From: Micrasema longulum
Taxonomy: Eukaryota > Arthropoda > Insecta > Trichoptera > Brachycentridae
Length of the DNA: 64,000 nucleotides
NCBI GenBank assembly: GCA_022494885.1
Contig: JAGVSM010000496.1
Location: 62,001-126,000 of the forward strand
Direction of reading: 5' to 3'
The notes under the pieces were generated by a model. That model was not told where the DNA came from. It saw only the letters and a program-made list of their open reading frames with translations, and did not search any database. Within the stretch, counting starts at the first letter, position 1; the number at the start of each line of letters is the position of its first letter. The position numbers were made by a program, and so were the translations under genes. Shown here in pieces: positions 55,305-64,000 of this stretch.

Positions 55305-56385
55305 AATTGCCATTACAAATAACATTATATACAAAAGTTAAATAAATAAAAAAATATCTGCAAGTACTGTCTCAAGATGTATAAACTCTAAAAATATAAT
55401 GATTAATTAACAGACAAAAAGGAGTTTAAAAGAAATTCCATTTATTCTGCACAATTCCTAAACTCACTGGCCGGATACTATATGATAAAATAAAATTAAT
55501 AAAAAGGTAAATAAATCCATACACTTTTTCATATTTATACTAAGAAAGATGCTCCTTGTCTACTTTTCATAAACTTCTTACAAGACTTAAACTAACATGC
55601 ATAAACTTTTATGCTCTCTGGATGGAGAGATGACAGATTTAAAAGTTTAGAAATCTCTAAGACCCAAGTGCTCTAGCTATGTCCTTTCTCTTCCAAAGTA
55701 TACGAAAGCTGTCTGTCCCACACAAAATGTGAAATCAGCGAGCTTTTATATTTTTCGCTTTGAACTATGACTTTGTTCCTTCATAAAATAGAGTGAAAGG
55801 TTGTGTTCACCACCTGTAACGAACGGAAAATCATTCATGGGAAATTTGAGGTAAAAATGATTGATGTCGAAAGCTTTGCAGGAAAAGCTTTTGCCATTGA
55901 AAAAGTAAAAAGGGTGTTTATGGGATGTAAAATAATTTATATACTCGTACATGCGACAGTGCGTAGCGAATGGGCCTGGCATTAAATAATTCAAACATTC
56001 GGTACCACAACTTTGGTCAAAGAACAACATTTTGTTTACAAAATATTTATTTTCTTTAATAATATACTATCTTTCCATTAAAATAAAGAATACAAACTAT
56101 AGGTAAAACAACAGCATTCATGCAACAAACACTAAACACGTATTTAAATACCAAGTCTACAACAGTAATTTACTAAATATATTAATTTTAAATAAATAAA
56201 TGAATAACTGCTTTCTGTTTTTGTTAAAACTTTTATGTAAAACAACAAAATAAGTTTGTAAATAGTTAACGTGATTAATTGGTTAAGAAACATATAACTA
56301 TGAAAACAAGTTTTATAAAATCCTTAAACAATACTGTTTGGAAAAATGCTGTGAAGTTATTTCAAGTTGTTTCTTCTTCTTTTAT
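55305..56385. other. AT-rich spacer
   Basis: Two overlapping open frames at 55746-56030 (minus) and 55803-55985 (plus) have no recognised domain. Nothing else recognised. Confidence 0.35.
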
Positions 56386-56389
56386 TTAA

Positions 56390-56565
56390 AAGAAATAATC
56401 CGATAAGCTTCTTCTCTAGAGGCTTGTCAGCAGGTGGTAAAGGAAGGGTTTGGAAGGGAGCTATGAAAAATACACCACAACACCCAGACCAATTGAGAAA
56501 AAATCAAGCGTGGATTTTTTTCGCAACTGGTGGGAATCGAACCCGTGAAATCAGATTCACTATAA
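56390..56565 (-). mobile_element. tRNA-like/SINE-like fragment
   Basis: The reverse complement contains TTCACGGGTTCGATTCCCAC, a perfect B-box sequence. It is followed by AATCCACGCTTGATTTTTTC, GTCTGGGTGTTGTGGTGTAT and CCACCTGCTGACAAGCCTC. There is no A box and no cloverleaf, so not a tRNA gene. The body is unlike SINE-1 or SINE-2, so it may be a third SINE family. The plus 80-codon frame across it is a shadow. Confidence 0.35.
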
Positions 56566-56809
56566 TAATAATAATAAATATGGGCACTTCTATCAACAAA
56601 AAAGGGTAAAGTTAAAAAAAAGGTAACTTTTCGTTACTTTTGATCGAAAATCAATGGATTAACAACATTTTACTTCTATTATTTCTCATTTCGTGTTTAA
56701 AGCAGCCTCTTACGAAAATAAACAACATTAATAATATTTAAATCATTAACTTTCAGTCCAATATTTTAATAAATGTTAGTAATTGTTTGTTTAGTACCGA
56801 CTTTTCTAA

Positions 56810-57400
56810 GCATACCAGTTTCGAAACGAAACCGTTAACCGCGTCCTCGTCAAAACGCTAATTACATTAAAATATCAATTGTAGTATTCACCTTAACCAT
56901 AGTAGTTGCACAAAAATATAAAATTATTGAGCTGATAGGACGCACGCTATTATTAGCTAACACTAAAGTGCGTTGATTTATTTAATTTAAATCTTTGATC
57001 TCGCGGCAGCAATATAAATAAAAAGGGAAGGAAACGAAGGTAGTATAATGAATTTAATAGGTATCGGGTGACAATTACAACGCAACATAGGATAATGAGA
57101 TATGTTGAAAGGTTATTTGATTATCTATTAAAGGGACATTATTTTTCAATGTCGTCCTTTTATGAAATATTTTTGTGTTGTTTATTTTTTTCAGTGGTTA
57201 AATACATATTTACTAGAATGTTTGAATACAAAGTTAACGCATCACGAATAAATAATAAAATTAATCTAATTTTGGTAATGCTGTGTTTTGATTTATCGGT
57301 TATTCTGATTTCACAATGCCACGTCTGTTATACCCATGTTAGTGTTATCAGTGTCAAGACAAAGAGATGAGTACGTCTCGAAACCGGTATACAAAGTCCG
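56810..57400. repeat. Inverted pair of GAAACYGGTAT motifs
   Basis: On the minus strand near 56870-56812: TTTTGACGAGGACGCGGTTA, then GTTTCGAAACTGGTATGC. On the plus strand at 57362-57395: AAAGAGATGAGTACGTCTCG, then AAACCGGTATAC. Both have GAUGA/GACGA, a short stem, CGAAAC and then YGGTAT, a layout like the motif in the 38.1 kb insertion and like hammerhead cores. The 580 bp between them includes a 100-codon frame (57068-57370) without a recognised domain. Confidence 0.3.
56885..56965 (+). repeat. Dispersed repeat shared with 20505-20590
   Basis: CACCTTAACCATAGTAGTTG, CACAAAAATA and CTGATAGGACGCACGCTATT match the 20.5 kb copy. It lies inside the inverted motif pair, beside its left member. Confidence 0.5.
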
Positions 57401-57583
57401 TAAGTGGTCATAGAAAAACATAATTTTAGTAACATTTATGTTCTCACATAGAAGTATAATACGAGTTTTATTGTTAGCTAAGCAAAAGGAAAATAATTTG
57501 GGTATTTGTTATTATCTCGAGTTGAAATTCGAATATTTACTTTCAAATTCTGATAATATTTCAAGCATTTTCCATCTGTTCAG

Positions 57584-57779
57584 TCGAGTTGCACGTGGAA
57601 TATACCAAGAAAGTATGGCTGAACACGGTTTAGAGAGAAATGGCTACGAGTGGCATAAGCCGCGGGTAATGCATCCCTTACACGGAATATCCATCATACA
57701 TAAAATATTCAGCAGAGCTATGCGTCGATACAAATCGCCCAGGGAGATGCAGTTGGAGTACCTATCTACAGACATGTAG
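57584..57779 (+). CDS. Candidate terminal coding exon, unknown protein
   Basis: A pyrimidine-rich acceptor (TTTTCCATCTGTTCAG, ending at 57583) is followed by 65 codons in phase to a TAG at 57777-57779. Residues include GIYQESMAEHGLERNGYEWH, then KPRVMHPLHGISIIHKIF and REMQLEYLSTDM. The stretch is GC-richer than its flanks and of mixed composition, and the other two frames close within about 45 bp. AATAAA follows at 57849 and 57871. I do not recognise the protein and find no similar sequence elsewhere in the window. It could be the last exon of a host gene with upstream exons outside or not recognised, or a fragment of an unknown transposon. Confidence 0.3.
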
Positions 57780-57848
57780 CTTCTCATCAAATCAAGGAGA
57801 AAGGGGAGGTTTGGAGGCCAGTAGTGGACAGGCTATAAATACATATCA

Positions 57849-57854
57849 AATAAA
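57849..57854 (+). terminator. Possible polyadenylation signal
   Basis: AATAAA 70 bp after the stop of the candidate exon, with a second at 57871-57876. Such hexamers are frequent in AT-rich DNA, so it matters only if the exon is real. Confidence 0.2.
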
Positions 57855-57879
57855 TAAATACAGTCAATGCAATAAACCA

Positions 57880-58435
57880 AAATCAATGATCAAAAATCCT
57901 ATTTTCAAGATAAAATAACGATTTTTTTCGAGTACCTTAGCCTTGTACATGAAACGTCAGGCTACTAAATACAAGGGTCCAAACATATATAAAAATAAAA
58001 TTTTAAAATTTCATTTAATAATAATAAGAGTTTATTAATAAAATTTAAATATCGTTATCTACTTTTTAAAAATGGTAATTGATTTCACTGGATTATGTGT
58101 AGTCTACCTAACTAGGTACAACTTGTTTTGAGACGGACATTTTTGTGTGGAGCTAAGAAAACAAAAACATGACTGCCTACTAGTGAATTTAGTATGCAGT
58201 TTTACAACAATAAATATCCTTTTGTTTTTTTTTATGAAATGTATTTTAGCAAATGTTCTGACTTCTCTTTACCCAAGCCAGTAACCATTTTTTTCCAAAT
58301 GAATTAAATTCTATCCGGGTCATGATTTAACAATGATCGGGCAATACATTGTATATTTTGGGTCCAGAAAAACTAATTTTTTTATGCCTGAATTCAGAGT
58401 CTGTAGTAGACCCCATGACCCTTTCTCTTGATTGA
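57880..58435. other. AT-rich spacer
   Basis: Nothing recognisable. Confidence 0.4.
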
Positions 58436-58440
58436 TTCCT

Positions 58441-58686
58441 GGGCCCCGATTACAATGGAAAGTTAACTTTACTTTAAATTTTATATACAAAGTAAAATGA
58501 AGTTTTCTGAATGGAAAGCAGAATATGCATCCATTTTTTTCCTATAACTATGTTGAATTATAGGTAACCAACAAAAATACTTTGAATTTTCATGCAAATA
58601 TATTCATTTTCGTAAACAACTATCGGTTTTTTTCTTTATAGACAGTCAAAGATAGCTCTGTTAACTTCCCATTGTAATTAGGGCCC
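58441..58686. repeat. Small MITE with GGGCCC terminal inverted repeats
   Basis: The left end GGGCCCCGATTACAATGGAA (then AGTTAAC) and the right end read inward GGGCCCTAATTACAATGGGA (then AGTTAAC) form inverted repeats of about 27 bp. Total 246 bp, no coding capacity. A related end occurs alone at 5288-5313. No clear target duplication, so the superfamily is left open. Confidence 0.65.
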
Positions 58687-58689
58687 GGT

Positions 58690-59340
58690 AGTAGTGGATT
58701 ACTTAAACAACTCATGGTTGGAGTACCTAAAGGCTTTTTTCACAATCATTTTTTAAGATTTCTAGTTGCACTAAGATATTATAATTTTTATTGCCATGTA
58801 CCGAAAACACATTTTATATTTTTCTCAAACGCATTTTTTAAATTAATTTATTTAGTAAAATAGGAATGTATGAGTCCAATTCAAAATTTTACCAACAAAC
58901 AATACTTTTTGTAAAAATAATAATAATATAAACAAGTATAAAATGATAATTATGTTTCCAAAAGCGTTAGGAGGGATGTCAAGAATAAGGATAGAAAAAA
59001 AGGTTAGAATTTGAATAAGATAAAAAAAGACAAGAGAATAACGTAACAGTGATACTTATTAAATTAGGTAAGTTCAAATAATTTATTTTTTAAATTAGAA
59101 TGTTTAGAATTTAATATATCAAGAGAGGAAAAAATCTTATTATATTATAGTAACATATGATATGTGTTCTGTGCTACAATTAACAAAGGAGTGTTTAAAT
59201 AAAACGAGGTAATACATTTTTATCTGTATCTAAGCGGATGAAAAATACAGTTCTGTGAGCGAAATTGATTCAGAACCATGCACGAGTGTTTTCAGCTCAA
59301 TCCCGCCCTCAGATAAAAGGCCTTAGAAAAGAAATTGAGT
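58690..59340. other. AT-rich spacer
   Basis: Nothing recognisable. Confidence 0.4.
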
Positions 59341-59342
59341 GG

Positions 59343-59592
59343 ATTTTAGTCTGCCTTGTTGTATAGTGGTTGACGCTTTTGCCTACCATTCTTGAGATCA
59401 TGGGTTCAGTTCTTGGCAGGGCAGGCGTAAAATACCGATTCTGAAGATTTTTTAAATTACAGCATTTCGCAGTTCCTAAACTTGCACCTCAAATGTAAGA
59501 CAGATCACCTTCTGAACGAACAATGCTTCATTTAGTTTAACATTGCAGTGCCCTGATCACCACAGAGTGCAGAAAGGGGGAAGATGATAAAT
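59343..59592 (+). mobile_element. SINE-1 copy, diverged
   Basis: GTCTGCCTTGTTGTATAGTG, CTTTTGCCTACCATTCTTGA, the B-box-like GGGTTCAGTTCTTGG, AGTTCCTAAACTTGCACCTC, ACAGATCACCTTCTG and the end GTGCAGAAAGGGGGAAGATG. Full-length in order, but the spacers differ from 3145 and 31215. Confidence 0.65.
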
Positions 59593-59679
59593 TATTTTAC
59601 TATGAAGTATTTTGAATATTGAAAATATATTGTTTAAGTACCCACATTGTTATAGTTCTTGGCAACAATGTAGGTTATA

Positions 59680-59812
59680 AATATTTGCGTTCCTATGAAA
59701 AACATAAATATTTTGAATGTGAGGTCGTTGCCAATTAGCCGAAAATAACTGAGCTTAAAAATGGAAATTAAATAGTGATAAAGCTACGGAACCACAACCC
59801 GGTGTAATAGAC
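59680..59812 (-). mobile_element. SINE-2 copy with the tRNA-like head deleted
   Basis: The reverse complement reads CCGGGTTGTGGTTCCGTAGC and then jumps to TTTCCATTTTTAAGCTCAGT, AACGCAAATATTT. The B-box region between is missing, so it should be transcriptionally inert. It lies about 90 bp after a SINE-1 copy. Confidence 0.5.
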
Positions 59813-59819
59813 ACATTTG

Positions 59820-60235
59820 TATTTACTAATTATAAAATAAAAAAATATAATGAATAGTGGTAGTTAGTTTGTTTAATATTTTTGAAATTCTTTCTCTTTC
59901 TGTAGTTTAACATCATAAAAAAACTCGAATACAACCAGCCATTGTTTACGCAATCTTAAAGTACCTTAAAAGGTACTTTTTTTTCAGAATAACAAACGTG
60001 AAAAAAAAGTTTTGAAGCAATTGAAAGTTATTTTGTATTTTATATATATATTTGCACTTAATATATTTAAAACGGTTCTGTTTTTTTTTAGTTTTAAAAA
60101 TAAAGAATAAATCCAATTTAAAACAGTAGGACAAACTTGTTCCTTGATTCTATACTTATTTTTGGCTTACGTAAAAAATACAAAATATTGTTCGCTGATT
60201 AATCGAAATATAAAGATATTTATTAAAATGGCATG
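59820..60235. other. AT-rich spacer
   Basis: Nothing recognisable. Confidence 0.4.
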
Positions 60236-60240
60236 TCGAC

Positions 60241-60444
60241 TTATTGATTTGATATAAAAATATATTTCAGCGGGACAATAATAGGAGCTAGGGCCGCGTG
60301 GGTGCACATGTAATAAAACTTTTGACAACAAAAGTGAGCTGTCAATTCTATAGATTGGGGAAGTATTTCACGGAGGGCCATTCTCATAAATCTCTCGATA
60401 GCCTCCCCAATATCATATGTGGCCAGGTACGGTACCCCCGGTTC
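60241..60444 (-). other. GC-richer block with a 67-codon minus frame
   Basis: 60270-60440 stands out in GC. The minus frame has mixed composition (PYLATYDIGEAIERFMRMAL, then REILPQSIELTAHFCC) and no low-complexity bias. A TTTCAG lies just upstream on that strand, but the next codon in this frame is TAA, so simple splicing there would not work. Unrecognised. It may be an old exon, a transposon piece or chance. Confidence 0.2.
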
Positions 60445-60694
60445 TTACTGAAATAGATCAATAACAGAAATACTCAAAGTTAAAGGATTTAAAAATATAT
60501 ATTACGATAATCGTAAATTTGTAAGGGTAATACTTTTTTACCTGAACTAATTGGATTAAATGTTTTTCTACGTAACAAATTGAATATTTTTACTAAAATT
60601 GTCAGTACGTGGGGAAGTTTTCAGAAGAAATATAAACATAGCAATAGATTAATAATTATTTGATGACACTTTTGATTACAATTTTTTTAATTGT

Positions 60695-60820
60695 TACACG
60701 AGCAGAATGGTGAATGTTACACAGTGTGTAAAGTGGCCGCTTAAACCAGCCAATGATAGGTTATAAGCCCTGTAAATGCCTAAACTTCCATATTCCTATC
60801 TCAAAAATGTTTTCCAATAA
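60695..60820 (-). repeat. MITE-A core copy
   Basis: Reverse-sense core: GCAGAATGGTGAATGTTACA, CAGTGTGTAAAGTGGCCGCT, TAAACCAGCCAATGATAGGT, AAGCCCTGTAAATGCCTAAA, CTTCCATATTCC. Well preserved. Confidence 0.75.
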
Positions 60821-60829
60821 ATTTAAAGT

Positions 60830-61670
60830 AAAAATATGATTTTATTTTTTTATTCTTTTCGGAAAACTATGTAAATAATCGAACAAAGTAATTTTAATTT
60901 AAATTTGAGTCCAAGTAAAAAAATAATGTTGAATGCGATATAGATTAGGAAAAAAATTAACATAAGTGTACGAGAAGAATTTATAGGAACCTAACCATTC
61001 AAAGTACTTATTACCTGTGCAACTGTGTGACCAATATTCAAAAGTAGATATATTTTTCATAATATGTATTAGATTTACATTTTTAGTAATATTATAAGTT
61101 TTGTATGATTAGTTATTTTATGTTATGTATAATTTTTATGTGACAACATTTACAATGACAATATTATGTGGAAGTCTCTAATTGGACTTTATGAAATGTA
61201 CTTATGATATAATTGTATCTTATAAATTTATTCATGTCTGTTGGCTTTCCATTGAAATAAATTTAAATTACCGGCTTTCGGCTAAATGAGTTGTTTTTTA
61301 AAAATATATTTTAAGATGTTTAATCCATCGGGATCATTTTAACAAAACTTAAAGATATTATAAGTACTTGTCAGATAAAAAAACATCATCAGTTTGAAAA
61401 ATAATGGCCTACCCATGGATAAAAAGTGTTTTTGGGTATATTTTCTTAGCAAGATTTTACTTAAGTAATATTATTATTATTTGCATTGAATTTTAATTTC
61501 TAACAATGCTTACAGATATTTTATTTACTTTATTTATTAAAAAATAACATCTTAAAAAAAACATAATATTTTAAAAAGTGACAACCTATCGTCAATGGTC
61601 TTGTTAATGTCTAGATATTCATCTACTTTTTTTTAAAATGTAAAAAAGGAAAATGCACAATTTTTAAATA
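60830..61670. other. AT-rich spacer; possible LINE UTR
   Basis: 61080-61290 has a T-rich run, a weak hairpin (AGTCTCTAATTGGACTT), then CCATTGAAATAAATTTAAAT and CCGGCTTTCGG, a layout like other LINE 3' ends here. No coding remnant. Confidence 0.25.
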
Positions 61671-61689
61671 TTTCCTCTTTTCAACATTT

Positions 61690-61935
61690 TAGAGACACTG
61701 AATTTTCGAGGTTCCCGGAGAAGAATCTGCGCCTTAGATTGTACAGGGGTTGATTCTCCCACTAACTGTTGAACTAAACCAGGGTGGACTTCCCTGACCC
61801 AGGGGTTGTGCAGAGTCCTACTCTATCATGCGAACATTACAACCGGTGGCCACTCTAGGGTTGCAACAGTTGCAAGGAGAGTTATTCTCTTTCATCCCTT
61901 ACACTTACCGCCCTAACAGCCAACGTGCACTGTGA
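61690..61935. other. GC-richer block, unknown
   Basis: About 245 bp of distinctly higher GC (GAGGTTCCCGGAGAAGAATC, CCAGGGTGGACTTCCCTGAC, ACCGGTGGCCACTCTAGGG) between very AT-rich flanks. No long open frame and no match to the repeats named here. It looks foreign to its surroundings, perhaps a transposon piece. Confidence 0.3.
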
Positions 61936-61939
61936 TGGA

Positions 61940-64000
61940 ATCGATATATCGATTTTAAGTAACCCAAATAAATACAATATGATCTAGAAGTCTAACTAGT
62001 ATGAAAGAGCTAGCGGTGCTATGTAAAACTTTAAAAAAAAACGAATTTGGTAATATAGACTAATAAAATTAATCGTTTTCTTTCATTTAACAATAAATGA
62101 CCAATATCCCTTTTTGGAAATGATGAATAATATACCGTAATAAGATTTTCAAAAAGTTAAGTTGCAAAAAAGGTGTTTTTTTTTTTTTTTTCAGTTTGAG
62201 CAAACTGGTGCTATTTCTTGTGTGTCTGTGATGTAATACGAGTCCACATAGGATACAAGACTTGATATATCTCTCTTTTTAATTTAATTGATGATGAAAA
62301 ATATTTATTCTTACTGTGCAAATAATACTTATATGAATGAAAGTGATGCCATGCCACAATAAATCTATTTTACTGTATAAAAAGAGCACGAGAATAGAAC
62401 TCAACAAAAAAAACAGATACGCTGTTCTGTGGCTGGTTATCGTATGAAAAAGACAAAAACAAAAGAAAAAAATCGTTGAATCAGTCGTATGGTACTGGTA
62501 GTATGCGGGAAAGCACATTCGTTATATGACCGGCGAATTGAATTTTTAAATTTTATTTTGCAATAGCAGGTATAAATTATATATTTGTTTTTATTGATTA
62601 CGGAAAGGGAATTATTTAACAGTATGACTCTATATAATTTATTTTTTCAGTGTCTGAACTTTAGAATATTCTGTCTCTTGCTTGAGACAACACAATGTTT
62701 CATCACCGCATGTAGATGAGGTTTGTAGCACAGCCTTTTAGTTATTGTTGAAGTATATTACCACAGAGACCGCACCAAGCACCCGCCTTGTGTTCCATTT
62801 AACCTAAGTTCCGGAACCTAACTTGTTAACAGTAAATATAAAGCAGCGTAAAAAGGCGCGACAAATAGCTTTGAATTTTGCTCATTTTTCATAACGTGAT
62901 TTCAAAAAATCGTTCCATGAAGCATCATCTCTATTTAATCATACGTCAGCGGCTCTACAATATATAATTGCGCTTTCTTTACGGAACATGTATTATTTTA
63001 TTAGAGAAGCCTTCAAAATTTGTAAACTTAAATTCTGTAATTATTTTCTCTTGTTTAAAAGATGAAAGACGGGAAGACTGATAGCTCCGTATAGATCCGC
63101 CGGCAAAAGGATTTTTAATTCCGAGTAAACAAAAAAAAATCTTTTATATTTTTTATTATTCAATCATTTTCGTGAGATTTTATTTATTTTTTACGTGTGG
63201 GATGATGCGGAGTGGCAATTTTAATGTATGATTTGTTTCTTCTTTTTTTGACATAGTATTTAGTTATGTATAGAAAAGTATAATTGGCCTATAATTTTGG
63301 TTCATTTGTTTTCTTTTTATAAATAAAATAAAGATAATAAACAAGTAAACGAAAGTGAGCATTTTCGATACCTCCTTTAGTTTGCGTTAAAGCGACGGAA
63401 TAAAACTGTTCGCGATATTTGCGTAGTGTACGGTAAAGATGTTATAAATTATTGACGAATTAGCTGTAAATAATGCAAGAGAATACATTATTGACTCATT
63501 TTCTGGTGTTATTTGTGTCTGTTTTTTTCCAAGAGAAGAGAACACGGGGACAAAACACAAAAAAATAAAACGAAAAAACTCAGTCACTGGTGAAAGTTAT
63601 AAATAAAGTAGAATAAAGTAAATTGCAGTACAATATTACATTATCCCACACTATTTTAGTGGCGAAGAGATCTACAAAAAGCCAGAATATCTATACCAAA
63701 GAATTCCAAGTTATGTGACGAATTGACAAATCTGCACATTCTGGCTTAAAAACAAAAGTTGCTCATAAAATATTTATTTATTAAATAAAAGATTTAATAA
63801 ATAGTAGATATTGACTTCTGGTGATATGGTTGGGAACGTGAAAAAAAATGGATTACAACAGAGATGGGACATTATTTAATGCATCAAGTATTTTGAAAAT
63901 GCAAATATTAAAAACTAAAATGCATTTCTATAAAGATACGTTGCTAGAACCACTTTATATATTAAAAAGTTCGCTGATGGTTTCTTTTTTATATTTAAAA
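61940..64000. other. Terminal spacer, no gene recognised
   Basis: AT-rich unique DNA. Open frames at 62279-62518 and 63387-63587 (minus) have no recognisable domain. Confidence 0.35.

Noticed and set aside
57068..57370. 100-codon plus-strand open frame
   Set aside because: No recognisable domain, no splice or start context, and it lies between inverted repeat motifs.

Overview
The window looks like gene-poor, AT-rich insect nuclear DNA, intergenic or from a long intron. I find no complete host gene, no rRNA, no bona fide tRNA gene and no bacterial features. The insect assignment is inference. It rests on the mix of tRNA-derived SINEs, degenerate LINEs of several clades (R1-like, CR1/Jockey-like, RTE-like), Tc1/mariner-type remnants, a THAP-bearing P-like element with an 8-bp target duplication, and a block of TTAGGTTAG-type sequence. 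I cannot name the species.

Almost every recognisable signal is a mobile element. 0-9 kb: repeat family B, MITE-A and MITE-C copies, R1-like LINE remnants, a full SINE-1 and a degenerate RTE-like LINE. 9-23 kb: sparse DNA, then MITE-A copies (one an inverted pair), SINE-2, the 808-bp P-like element at 15781-16588, a Tc1/mariner remnant, a SINE-1 split by a LINE tail, and a second MITE-C. 23-32 kb: a foldback element with long arms, CR1/Jockey-like and RTE LINE tails, a second Tc1/mariner remnant, and a SINE-1 with a SINE-2 inside it. 32-38 kb: few repeats and several GC-richer unique blocks, the best places to look for conserved regulatory DNA or exons. 38-47 kb: a 300-bp inverted-repeat insertion flanked by a perfect 12-bp direct repeat (Penelope-like candidate), three MITE-A copies, a minus-strand LINE and a foldback MITE. 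47-64 kb: a young-looking 5'-truncated RTE LINE with a 12-bp target duplication, the longest LINE fragment (reverse transcriptase, 53.9-55.3 kb, broken by stops and a frameshift), one candidate terminal host exon at 57.58 kb, a small GGGCCC-ended MITE, and more SINEs.

The genes do not form a pathway. What they record is a history of insertion. SINE-1 is older than SINE-2 here, because a SINE-2 sits inside a SINE-1. Some insertions (RTE at 51.4 kb, the inverted repeat at 38.0 kb, the P-like element) keep intact target duplications and are probably the youngest. The most unusual items are the P-like element, the inverted-repeat insertion with a ribozyme-like motif, the foldback elements, and the high-copy MITE-A family.
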